From Lacinutrix sp. MedPE-SW (GTDB taxonomy: Bacteria > Bacteroidota > Bacteroidia > Flavobacteriales > Flavobacteriaceae), in NCBI RefSeq assembly GCF_001874145.1, contig NZ_MPCX01000003.1:248001-312000 (forward strand): DNA of 64,000 nt, written 5' to 3'. The notes under the pieces were generated by a model. That model saw nothing but the letters and a program-made list of their open reading frames with translations. It was not told the origin of the DNA and did not search any database. Made by a program: the position numbers and the translations under genes. Shown piece by piece: positions 43,537 to 51,813 of the stretch (positions within the stretch are counted from its first letter, which is position 1; every line of letters starts with the position of its first letter).

Positions 43537-43950
43537 ATGAATTCTCCAATTGTAGAATTAGCATGCATTATTGACGACGATAGTGTTTATGTAAATCTTG
43601 TAAAAAAAATTATAGAAACTAAAAAGCTATGCGAAAACCTAATAATTTTTAACGATGGTAAACAAAGCATAGATTACTTTGAAGCTTTATTACAAAATTT
43701 AGATGTAGATAATATACCTGAAATAATATTTTTAGATCTAAATATGCCCGTTATGGATGGTTGGGAATTTTTAGAACGCTTTACAAAGATTAAAAACAGA
43801 TTTGGTAAGGTAATTACATTATATGTTGTAAGCTCATCTATAAACCCATTAGATATTAACAGAGCTAAGGCACTATCTAGTGTTGAAGATTATTTAATAA
43901 AGCCCGTAAATATAAATGAATTAGAAAATATTTTTAAAACCGGCACTTAA
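43537..43950 (+). CDS. CheY-like single-domain response regulator
   Basis: 137 residues forming one receiver domain: acidic pair CIIDDDS, phospho-acceptor Asp in IIFLDLNMPVMDGWEF, Ser in VVSSS and Lys in LIKPV. No output domain, so it signals through protein contacts or relays phosphate. It follows the PAS kinase by 16 nt and is its probable partner. The stop codon overlaps the convergent lspA stop by 4 nt. Confidence 0.9.
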   Translation: MNSPIVELACIIDDDSVYVNLVKKIIETKKLCENLIIFNDGKQSIDYFEALLQNLDVDNIPEIIFLDLNMPVMDGWEFLERFTKIKNRFGKVITLYVVSSSINPLDINRAKALSSVEDYLIKPVNINELENIFKTGT

Positions 43951-44588
43951 TTTTCAATATTGCCTGTTTCTGTTTTAGGGAATGCCTTTTTATTAAAGAA
44001 TATTAAAATTGCAAAACCTATACTTATAGCAACATCTGCAATGTTAAAAACAGGTTCAAAAAAAATAAAGTTTTTGCCTCCTGCAAATGGAAGCCATTCT
44101 GGTAAATTACCTTGCCACATTGGTAAGTAAAGCATATCAACAACATTACCGTAAAACAAGTTATCGTAACCACCTTCAATTGGCATAAAAGATGCTACTT
44201 GCCCATAACTATCGTTAAATATTACGCCGTACAACACAGAGTCTATAATGTTTCCCATTGCTCCAGCAAAAATAAATATGAGTGCTAAAACGAGTACTTT
44301 AGACACCTGTTTTTTAATAGATAACAACAACCAATACCCAATACCTAAAATTGCTATTAGCCTAAATATTGTTAAGCTTAGTTTGGCTATACGATCACTA
44401 ATAAAAGGGATAAAATCACTTAATTTAGTTCCCCAAGCCATACCATCATTTTCTACAAAATGAATTTTTAGCCAGCTTAAAACCTCTATAGATTCATTAA
44501 GTTGAAAATGAGTTTTTATATAAATTTTACTAACTTGATCTATTAGTAATATTAAAATTATAAAAAATATCGATTTTTTTAAAGTCAT
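43947..44588 (-). CDS. lspA: Lipoprotein signal peptidase (signal peptidase II)
   Basis: 213 residues, longer than the E. coli enzyme (about 165) because of an extra loop (SYGQVASFMPIEGGYDNLFY...GNLPEWLPFAGGKNF), an expansion seen in Bacteroidota. It removes signal peptides from prolipoproteins, many of which are encoded in this window. Four membrane helices, the GAMGNIIDSVLYG motif with one catalytic Asp and VFNIADVAISIG with the other. It has its own promoter element TATTTTTG at 44663-44670. In many bacteria lspA follows ileS directly; here dksA-like, a terminator and a secreted-protein gene come between. Confidence 0.95.
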   Translation of the reverse strand: MTLKKSIFFIILILLIDQVSKIYIKTHFQLNESIEVLSWLKIHFVENDGMAWGTKLSDFIPFISDRIAKLSLTIFRLIAILGIGYWLLLSIKKQVSKVLVLALIFIFAGAMGNIIDSVLYGVIFNDSYGQVASFMPIEGGYDNLFYGNVVDMLYLPMWQGNLPEWLPFAGGKNFIFFEPVFNIADVAISIGFAILIFFNKKAFPKTETGNIEN

Positions 44589-44662
44589 GTTTAATGCCTA
44601 GGCTATAATTTAAATACATTAATAGCCGCAAATTGCTATTATTAAAATACGTTGTTAGTAAA

Positions 44663-44670
44663 CAAAAATA
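44663..44670 (-). promoter_or_regulatory. -7 promoter element for lspA
   Basis: Minus strand TATTTTTG, an exact TAnnTTTG match just past the stop of the upstream gene, 74 nt before the lspA ATG. Confidence 0.5.
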
Positions 44671-44673
44671 GAA

Positions 44674-45297
44674 CTATTTTTTAGTTTTAGTAACGTTTAT
44701 ATTACCGCTAATAGTATTTATTTTAATTGTATGTAATCCAGAAGTTAATTCTTCAGTTTTTACAACACCAAGTTTAGAGTTCGATATTACATTGGCAAAA
44801 TTTGTATTTAAATTAATATGTCCTGTTGTTGTAAATATTCTGGCATTGCTTTTAAAATGAAATAAATTGGCATTGCCTTGCTCTAACTCTAATAAAACAT
44901 CTTTAAACACTCCCGAAATTTCAACAGTGGCAATTTCACTTTTTATATCTAGATTAAGATGCTCTGGTAAATATAATTCTATATCTACAGAAAAAACTTT
45001 GTGGGCACTAAGCTTATCGTTTTCTGGTATTAAAAATGGTTGCTGCACAGTAGATATAGAAAGAGAATTTGTATTATTTTTAATTACTACCTGAGAAAAT
45101 TTACTAAGTTCTCCTTCGGTTTTAGATTTCACTAAAATGGTTTTTCTTTTAGTAGCTATTACCTTTATATTAAACATTTTACTACCAGAAATTACTATGT
45201 TTTTTATTTCAGGATTATTAAATGTAGAGACATTATTAGTTTGAGCTTTTGCATTAAAAGTTACAATTAATAAAAGTATGAGAAGTAAATGTTTCAT
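44674..45297 (-). CDS. Secreted beta-repeat protein (DUF4097-like), function unknown
   Basis: 207 residues from ATG 45297; the frame extends to a GTG at 45315 but that lies within the upstream terminator. A signal peptide (HLLLILLLIVTFNAKAQ) is followed by a mature part of short alternating beta strands (IKNIVISGSKMFNIKVIATK; LNLDIKSEIATVEISGVFKD; HTIKINTISGNINVTKTKK), the pattern of DUF4097-type right-handed beta-helical proteins found in Bacteroidota. No catalytic residues or lipobox. It lies between dksA-like and lspA; its own promoter is unclear and expression may depend on read-through of the terminator 10 nt upstream. Confidence 0.75.
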   Translation of the reverse strand: MKHLLLILLLIVTFNAKAQTNNVSTFNNPEIKNIVISGSKMFNIKVIATKRKTILVKSKTEGELSKFSQVVIKNNTNSLSISTVQQPFLIPENDKLSAHKVFSVDIELYLPEHLNLDIKSEIATVEISGVFKDVLLELEQGNANLFHFKSNARIFTTTGHINLNTNFANVISNSKLGVVKTEELTSGLHTIKINTISGNINVTKTKK

Positions 45298-45302
45298 TAT
45301 AA

Positions 45303-45340
45303 AATAAAAAAGCACTCCAATAAAAATTGAAGCGCTTTTT
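45303..45340 (-). terminator. Terminator of the ileS-dksA operon
   Basis: A 15-bp stem (45326-45340 with 45307-45321). On the minus strand all positions pair, two as G-U wobbles; on the plus strand the same positions are A-C mismatches, so it is built for the minus strand. The T-run ends about 5 nt before the next gene's ATG at 45297. Confidence 0.85.
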
Positions 45341-45367
45341 AGTAATATTATATTTTAATAATAGTGT

Positions 45368-45751
45368 TTATTGCATGTTTTTTGCTTCAATACTAAGTGT
45401 AGCATGAGGCACTAATTCTAGACGCTTAGGGTTAATTAATTTACCGGTTACGCGGCATACACCATAAGTCTTATTTTCTATTCTAATAAGAGCGTTTTTA
45501 AGATCACGAATAAACTTCTCTTGCCTTATTGCTAAAGCCGAATTAGATTCTTTACTCATAACAGCACTACCTTCATCAAAAGCTTTAAATTGTGGAGAAG
45601 TATCATCTGTACCATTGTTGTGATCATTTACATAAGCACTTTTAATAAGCTCTAAATCGTGTTTTGCATGATCTATTTTTTCAAGAATAAGTGTTCTAAA
45701 TCTTTCTAATTCTTTATCTGAATATCTTACTGTATGTTCTTCTGTTGCCAT
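45368..45751 (-). CDS. DksA/TraR-family protein with degenerate zinc finger
   Basis: 127 residues. N-terminal coiled coil (DKELERFRTLILEKIDHAKH), middle FDEGSAVMSKESNSALAIRQ, and the zinc-finger region YGVCRVTGKLINPKRLELVP followed by HATLSIEAK. The DksA finger normally has four Cys (or a CxxC variant); only one Cys is left here, with Thr, Ser and Ala at the others, so zinc binding is unlikely. DksA proteins bind the RNA polymerase secondary channel and act with ppGpp; the acidic tip (DD in the NGTDDTS loop) could fit that. It follows ileS by 4 nt in the same operon and is followed by a terminator. Confidence 0.85.
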   Translation of the reverse strand: MATEEHTVRYSDKELERFRTLILEKIDHAKHDLELIKSAYVNDHNNGTDDTSPQFKAFDEGSAVMSKESNSALAIRQEKFIRDLKNALIRIENKTYGVCRVTGKLINPKRLELVPHATLSIEAKNMQ

Positions 45752-45755
45752 AATA

Positions 45756-48700
45756 TCAATTTTTTGTGATAAATAACTTTGTATTTATATTATCGAATGC
45801 AATATCTATACCATTATCTACCTGTTCTACAACATCAAGACTATCTGTTAATGTTTCTGCCTTGATATATTCTAAATTTGTTTTTACAGCTTGTGCAATT
45901 TGTTTATCGTCTTGCAATTGTACAGAAATTCTATCTGTTACTTCAAACCCTGAATCTTTACGTAAATTTTGAATACGGTTTACGAGCTCACGTGCAATAC
46001 CTTCTTCGCGTAATTCATTAGAGATTGTAACGTCTAGAGCTACTGTTATTGCTCCTTCATTTGCTACAAGCCAGCCTTCTATATCTTGCGATGTAATCTC
46101 TACATCACTTAGTTCCAAATTAATGATTTTTCCATTACAATCAACATCAAGACTACCATTTTGTTCTATTTTTTTTATGTCTTCTGATGTCATTTTACGT
46201 ATTTCACTGGCAATCAACTTCATATCTTTACCAAATCGTGGCCCTAATGCTTTAAAATTAGGTTTAATTTGTTTTACCAAGATATCTGATGCATCTTCTA
46301 AAAGCTCAACTTCTTTAATATTTACTTCGCTTTTTATTAAATCTGCCACTGCTAAAATCTCTTCCTTTTGTTCTTGAGAATCTATAGGAATCATTATTTT
46401 TTGCAATGGTTGTCTCACTTTTATTTTTTCTTTAGCTCGTAAAGATAAAACCAAAGATGAAATGGTTTGCGCAGCTTCCATTTTACGTTCTAATGCTTTA
46501 TCTATAAAGCTACTATCACTCTCTGGGAACTTTGCCAAATGTATACTTTCAAATGATTCTGTATGTGTCGCTTTTGTTAAATCTAAGTAAAGTTTATCCA
46601 TAAAAAATGGTGCAATTGGAGCTCCAAGTTTAGCTATGGTTAACATACAAGTGTACAACGTTTGGTAAGCAGAAATTTTATCTTGTTGGTAATCACCTTT
46701 CCAAAAACGTCTTCTACTTAAACGTACATACCAGTTACTTAAATAATCTTGTGTAAAGTTAGATATCGCACGCGCTGCTTTTGTTGGCTCATACTCTGCA
46801 TAATATTCGTCAACCTTTTGAATTAACGTGTGTAATTCTGATAAGATCCAACGGTCTAATTCTGGTCTTTCATTTAAAGCGATATCATCTTCAGCATAAG
46901 AAAACTTATCTAAATTTGTGTATAAACTAAAGAAAGAATAAGTGTTATAAAGTGTACCAAAAAACTTACGCTTTACTTCTTCTATTCCATCTAAATCAAA
47001 TTTTAAATTATCCCACGGATTTGCGTTTGCAATCATGTACCAACGTGTGGCATCTGCTCCATAAGTATCTAAAGTCTCGAAAGGATCTGTGGCATTACCT
47101 AAACGTTTAGACATTTTTTGTCCGTTTTTATCTAAAACCAATCCGTTAGATACTACATTTTTATAGGCTACAGAATCGAAAACCATAGTTCCAATAGCAT
47201 GAAGTGTATAGAACCAACCACGTGTTTGGTCTACACCTTCGGCAATAAAATCTGCTGGAAATGATTTATTTTCGTCTATTTTCTCTTTATTCTCAAAAGG
47301 ATAATGCCATTGTGCATAAGGCATAGAACCAGAATCGAACCAAACATCTATTAAATCGGCTTCACGTTTCATTGGTTGCCCACTTTTTGAAACCAGTACA
47401 ATATCATCTACAATGTTTTTGTGTAAATCTATTTTTTCATAGTTTTCGTCTGAGTTATTACCAACTTCAAAATCTTCAAAAATATCTTTTGCTAAAACAC
47501 CTGCTGAAACTGCTTTTTGCATTTCGGCTTTTAATTCTTCAACAGAACCAATACAAATTTCTTCTTTACCATCTTCTGTTCTCCATATTGGTAATGGAAT
47601 TCCCCAATAACGAGATCGTGATAAATTCCAATCGTTTGCATTTGCTATCCAATTACCAAAACGGCCTTCTCCGGTAGATTTTGGTTTCCAGTTTATAGTT
47701 GTATTAAGTTCGTGCATTCGACCTTTTACATCTGTAATTTTAATAAACCAAGAGTCTAACGGATAATACAATATTGGTTTATCTGTACGCCAGCAATGTG
47801 GATAGTTGTGCTTATATTTTTCTACCTTAAAGGCTTTATTTTCTTCTTTTAACTTAATAGCTAACTCAATATCTATAGAACGTTCTGGTGCTTCACCATC
47901 TTTATAATATTCGTTTTTAACGTACTTACCACCAAACTCTGCCATTTCTGGTCTAAATTTACCTTGTAAATCTACAAGTGGTACTAAGTTATCGTTTTCA
48001 TCTTTTACTAATAGTGGCGGAATTTCTGGTGTTGCTTGTTTTGCAACCAATGCATCATCTGCTCCAAATGTTGGTGCTGTATGTACGATACCTGTTCCAT
48101 CTTCGGTAGTAACAAAGTCTCCAGAGATTACTCTAAAGGCATCTTGTGGATTATCATTTGGTAATGCATATTGTAATAATTGTTCGTATTTAATACCAAC
48201 AAGATCTTTTCCTTTAAATTCTTTTACTATAAAATATGGTATTTTTTTATCACCATCTTTATATTCTAAAAGCGCTGCTTTTTCTTCAACTTTTTTAAAC
48301 TTACCATCAAACTGTTTGTTTACTAAGGCTTTCGCTAAAATAACATTTATTGGTTTGAAGGTGTATTGATTATAAGTTTCTACTAAAACATAATCAATTT
48401 TTGGCCCAACAGTTAATGCTGTATTACTTGGCAATGTCCAAGGTGTAGTTGTCCAAGCTATAAAGTGAATATCGCCTTCGTTTTGTAAAAAGTCTGGCAG
48501 TGTATTTTCTATGGCTTTAAATTGAGCAACCACTGTAGTATCTGTTACATCTTGATAAGCTCCTGGTTGGTTAACCTCGTGCGAACTTAAACCTGTTCCT
48601 GCTTTTGGTGAATAAGGCTGTATTGTATAGCCTTTATACATTAGGTTTTTAGAGTAAATTTCTTTTAACAACCACCAAACAGACTCCATATATTTTGGTT

Positions 48701-49160
48701 CGTAGGTAATGTATGGATCGTCCATATCTACCCAATACCCCATTTTTTGAGTTAGATTATTCCAAACATCTGTATAACGCATTACGGCTTTACGGCAGGC
48801 AGCATTATAATCTTCTACAGATATGGTTTTACCAATATCTTCTTTTGTAATACCCAATTCTTTTTCTACACCAAGTTCTATTGGTAATCCATGCGTATCC
48901 CAACCCGCTTTACGCTTAACTTGGTAACCTTTCATGGTTTTGTATCGTGGAAAAATATCTTTAATAGCACGTGCTAAAACGTGATGTACTCCTGGTAAAC
49001 CGTTTGCACTTGGTGGACCTTCGAAAAACACATAAGGTTCTGCATTTTCTCTAGTCGTTACACTTTTTTCGAAGATGTTATTCTCTTGCCAATACGTTAA
49101 AATTTCTTTTGCTACGTTTGGTAAGTTAAGTCCTTTATATTCAGGAAATCCTGTGCTCAT
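45756..49160 (-). CDS. ileS: Isoleucyl-tRNA synthetase
   Basis: 1134 residues, a long-type class I synthetase charging tRNA-Ile. The HIGH site reads NGLPGVHHVLARAIKDIF, i.e. GVHH where most enzymes have HxGH; KMSKS is NGQKMSKRLGNATDP. The editing domain (about 200-400) with FIAWTTTPWTLPSNTAL and GTGIVHTAPTFGADD is complete, followed by the anticodon-binding and a C-terminal DUF5915-type part (about 950-1134). It lacks the C-terminal zinc knuckle of E. coli IleS. The dksA-like gene begins 4 nt downstream. A variant -7 element TAATTTCG is near 49190. Confidence 0.96.
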   Translation of the reverse strand: MSTGFPEYKGLNLPNVAKEILTYWQENNIFEKSVTTRENAEPYVFFEGPPSANGLPGVHHVLARAIKDIFPRYKTMKGYQVKRKAGWDTHGLPIELGVEKELGITKEDIGKTISVEDYNAACRKAVMRYTDVWNNLTQKMGYWVDMDDPYITYEPKYMESVWWLLKEIYSKNLMYKGYTIQPYSPKAGTGLSSHEVNQPGAYQDVTDTTVVAQFKAIENTLPDFLQNEGDIHFIAWTTTPWTLPSNTALTVGPKIDYVLVETYNQYTFKPINVILAKALVNKQFDGKFKKVEEKAALLEYKDGDKKIPYFIVKEFKGKDLVGIKYEQLLQYALPNDNPQDAFRVISGDFVTTEDGTGIVHTAPTFGADDALVAKQATPEIPPLLVKDENDNLVPLVDLQGKFRPEMAEFGGKYVKNEYYKDGEAPERSIDIELAIKLKEENKAFKVEKYKHNYPHCWRTDKPILYYPLDSWFIKITDVKGRMHELNTTINWKPKSTGEGRFGNWIANANDWNLSRSRYWGIPLPIWRTEDGKEEICIGSVEELKAEMQKAVSAGVLAKDIFEDFEVGNNSDENYEKIDLHKNIVDDIVLVSKSGQPMKREADLIDVWFDSGSMPYAQWHYPFENKEKIDENKSFPADFIAEGVDQTRGWFYTLHAIGTMVFDSVAYKNVVSNGLVLDKNGQKMSKRLGNATDPFETLDTYGADATRWYMIANANPWDNLKFDLDGIEEVKRKFFGTLYNTYSFFSLYTNLDKFSYAEDDIALNERPELDRWILSELHTLIQKVDEYYAEYEPTKAARAISNFTQDYLSNWYVRLSRRRFWKGDYQQDKISAYQTLYTCMLTIAKLGAPIAPFFMDKLYLDLTKATHTESFESIHLAKFPESDSSFIDKALERKMEAAQTISSLVLSLRAKEKIKVRQPLQKIMIPIDSQEQKEEILAVADLIKSEVNIKEVELLEDASDILVKQIKPNFKALGPRFGKDMKLIASEIRKMTSEDIKKIEQNGSLDVDCNGKIINLELSDVEITSQDIEGWLVANEGAITVALDVTISNELREEGIARELVNRIQNLRKDSGFEVTDRISVQLQDDKQIAQAVKTNLEYIKAETLTDSLDVVEQVDNGIDIAFDNINTKLFITKN

Positions 49161-49275
49161 TTCTTATAATTTCAATATGAAAAGCGAAATTAAGGAATTT
49201 TAGTAAAAAAGTGTGATTATTAGTTGAAAAAGGAACGATAGATTTATAAATTACAGACTGTTTTAAGATTTTATT

Positions 49276-50634
49276 TTAAACTATAAAATTTACCAAATCT
49301 TCAATTTTTGAAATTAGCTGAATTTTAATTGCGGTATTTTGAAGTGATATTTTATTATATTTTGAAACAAATATGGCTGAAAACCCTAGTTTTTCGGCCT
49401 CAAGAATACGTTGTTCTACACGTTGTACCGGACGTATTTCTCCAGATAAACCAACCTCCGCCGCAAAACAATAATTGGCTTGTAATGCCTCGTCTTCGTT
49501 TGAAGATAATATTGCTGCTACTACCGCTAAGTCTATTGCTGGATCGTCGACATTTATACCACCAGTAATGTTTAAAAACACATCTTTTGCACCTAAACGA
49601 AAACCTGCTCTTTTCTCTAAAACAGCTAAAAGCATGTTTAGCCTTTTTGCATTAAATCCAGTTGCGCTTCGTTGTGGCGTACCATAAACAGCTGTACTTA
49701 CCAAGGCTTGAACTTCTATCATTAAAGGTCGCATACCTTCTAAAGTTGCAGCAATTGCATTTCCAGAAAGTTCTTCGTCTTTTTTAGAGATTAAAATTTC
49801 GCTTGGGTTACTTACTTCTCGCAAACCAGAACCTTGCATTTCGTAAATACCTAATTCGTGGGTTGAACCAAAACGGTTTTTTTGTGCTCTTAAAATTCTA
49901 AATACGTGATTGCGATCGCCTTCAAACTGCAATACCGTATCAACCATATGTTCTAGTATTTTAGGTCCAGCGATGTTACCATCTTTTGTAATATGACCAA
50001 TTAAAACAACAGGTGTATTAGTTTCTTTAGCAAATTTAATAAGCTCTGTAGTACATTCTTTTATTTGCGAAATACTTCCGCTTGACGACTCTATGTAATC
50101 GCTATGCAAAGTTTGAATAGAATCTATAATAACAATATCTGGCTCTAAGGCTTCAATTTGCTTAAATATATTTTGCGTTTTTGTTTCTGTTAGAATGTAA
50201 CAACTTTCGTTATCTGGATTAATACGTTCGGCACGCATTTTTATTTGTTTCTGGCTTTCTTCTCCAGATACATACAATGTTTTATAGGGTAATTTAAGCG
50301 ATATTTGAAGCAACAATGTACTTTTTCCTATTCCTGGTTCGCCTCCTAAAAGTGTTAATGAACCAGGTACAATACCACCACCTAAAACACGATTAAATTC
50401 TGCATCTAAAGCATCTAACCTTGCTTCTTTAGACGAATCAATTTCTTTTAACTTTAATGGTTTAGAAACACGTTTTTGTATGTTTGTTGGTGTTTTCCAA
50501 TCGTTTTTTTCTGGTTTTTGAATAACCTCTTCTACAATTGTATTCCACTCTTTACAAGCTGTGCATTGTCCTTGCCATTTAGAGTACTGTGTGCCGCAAC
50601 TTTGACAAAAAAAAGTAGTTTTAACTTTTGCCAT
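49276..50634 (-). CDS. radA: DNA repair protein RadA
   Basis: 452 residues, the usual RadA/Sms length. A RecA-like ATPase that drives branch migration in recombination repair. N-terminal zinc finger (FFCQSCGTQYSKWQGQCTAC), Walker A GGEPGIGKSTLL, the RadA-specific KNRFG in AQKNRFGSTHELGIYEM, and a C-terminal Lon-like domain (about 275-450, GGINVDDPAIDLAVVAAIL; AAEVGLSGEIRPV). Its start overlaps the stop of the hydrolase-like gene as TAATG, and it is the last gene of the pan cluster on this strand. Confidence 0.97.
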   Translation of the reverse strand: MAKVKTTFFCQSCGTQYSKWQGQCTACKEWNTIVEEVIQKPEKNDWKTPTNIQKRVSKPLKLKEIDSSKEARLDALDAEFNRVLGGGIVPGSLTLLGGEPGIGKSTLLLQISLKLPYKTLYVSGEESQKQIKMRAERINPDNESCYILTETKTQNIFKQIEALEPDIVIIDSIQTLHSDYIESSSGSISQIKECTTELIKFAKETNTPVVLIGHITKDGNIAGPKILEHMVDTVLQFEGDRNHVFRILRAQKNRFGSTHELGIYEMQGSGLREVSNPSEILISKKDEELSGNAIAATLEGMRPLMIEVQALVSTAVYGTPQRSATGFNAKRLNMLLAVLEKRAGFRLGAKDVFLNITGGINVDDPAIDLAVVAAILSSNEDEALQANYCFAAEVGLSGEIRPVQRVEQRILEAEKLGFSAIFVSKYNKISLQNTAIKIQLISKIEDLVNFIV

Positions 50635-51779
50635 TAGTACCCAAAGTCTGCTTTAATTTGTTCTGAAAGTTCTAAAACATGATCTTTTGTTATACCACCA
50701 GCTTCTTCTAAAATATAAGCCGATTGATATGTTTTCATTGCTTTTTTAGGGTTTCCTGTTTCTTCATAAAAACGTCCTAAATAATAGTTTCCTAAAAGCG
50801 TATTTGGGTATTGTTTTCTTGCTAATTTTCCTAAAGACTCAAAGTACTCATACTTTTCTGTTTTTTTAATTGCTGCTGCAATTGCTCTAAAATCGTTAAT
50901 AAGGATTTGTTTATCTATACCAAAAAGATCTTTTATTGTTTCATATTTTTCTATTAAATAATCTACTGGAGATCCTTCTAATTTTAATATTGTGTCTTTA
51001 TATTCTTGTTTAGATATTGGTCTAAAAACAAAAAAGATATCTTCTAATGCATTAGGTATAGCATGTGCTGGAAGAGAGTAATGTGTTGGGTCTTCAAAAT
51101 TATCGAAACTACTTAACACATTTTTATTTTCTATTGTTTTTATAGTGTTGTTTAAAGCTTTAGTTCCTTCTTGTAGTGATTTAACATCATTGTTTGAGGT
51201 TGCTAAATAGTAAAATATTTTGTTTTCAATTTTCGAAAACTTCTCAGACAAAAAGCTAGTCATGTCTGGAGCTAAATCTGGGCTTATTGCTATATAAGCA
51301 TTAAACAAAGGTTCTTCTTTTAACAAATAATAGTTTATAAAATTAGCTGTTACACCATGACCTACAGCTACTTTAAATTTCTCGGTTCTATATGTTTTTT
51401 CTATATAAGGAATTAACTCCATACTAATAAACTCGAAAAAAGCAGCTCCTGTTTCTATTGGTAGTGAGTTTTGCTCTGAGTATAACATATCGTTCTCTCG
51501 TTTGCCAAATTGATTAACACCAACAACAATTGCTTCTGGAATATCTTCCCAATATGAGGCATAATCTACATTACCTGAAACAATTTCAAACATATAGTCG
51601 CCATCTAATGTTAAAATTATTGGGTAACTTTTTTCGCCAGTACCATAGCTTTTAGGTAATAAGATTTTAATATCTCTAGCTTCTCCTAGTATTTCGGAAT
51701 TAAAACTTTTAAATGTAGCTTGCGCACTAATATTTTGTACTAATAGCACAGCAACAAAAAGGTAAATTAAACGTTTCAT
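50634..51779 (-). CDS. Secreted alpha/beta-hydrolase-fold protein lacking the nucleophile serine, with TPR tail
   Basis: 381 residues. Signal peptide (LIYLFVAVLLVQNISAQ), then an esterase-D/Fes-like alpha/beta hydrolase domain (about 25-270): ARDIKILLPKSYGTGEKSYP, ILTLDGDYMF and the elbow region KVAVGHGVTANFI. The nucleophile position of the usual GxSxG is Gly142 (codon 51354-51356), so ordinary serine-esterase catalysis is not possible; the candidate Asp/His (FEDPTHYSL) remains. Residues about 300-381 form a TPR-like helical tail (NTLLGNYYLGRFYEETGNPKKAM). Its stop overlaps the radA start (TAATG). Likely a binding rather than a catalytic protein, unless another residue takes the place of Ser. 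Confidence 0.8.
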   Translation of the reverse strand: MKRLIYLFVAVLLVQNISAQATFKSFNSEILGEARDIKILLPKSYGTGEKSYPIILTLDGDYMFEIVSGNVDYASYWEDIPEAIVVGVNQFGKRENDMLYSEQNSLPIETGAAFFEFISMELIPYIEKTYRTEKFKVAVGHGVTANFINYYLLKEEPLFNAYIAISPDLAPDMTSFLSEKFSKIENKIFYYLATSNNDVKSLQEGTKALNNTIKTIENKNVLSSFDNFEDPTHYSLPAHAIPNALEDIFFVFRPISKQEYKDTILKLEGSPVDYLIEKYETIKDLFGIDKQILINDFRAIAAAIKKTEKYEYFESLGKLARKQYPNTLLGNYYLGRFYEETGNPKKAMKTYQSAYILEEAGGITKDHVLELSEQIKADFGY

Positions 51780-51813
51780 GGTAGCATTTTAAATTATAAA
51801 TGCAATGTACAAA

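Noticed and set aside
47372-47677. Plus-strand frame of 101 codons inside ileS
   Set aside because: Antisense to a conserved synthetase region; no start context or domain.
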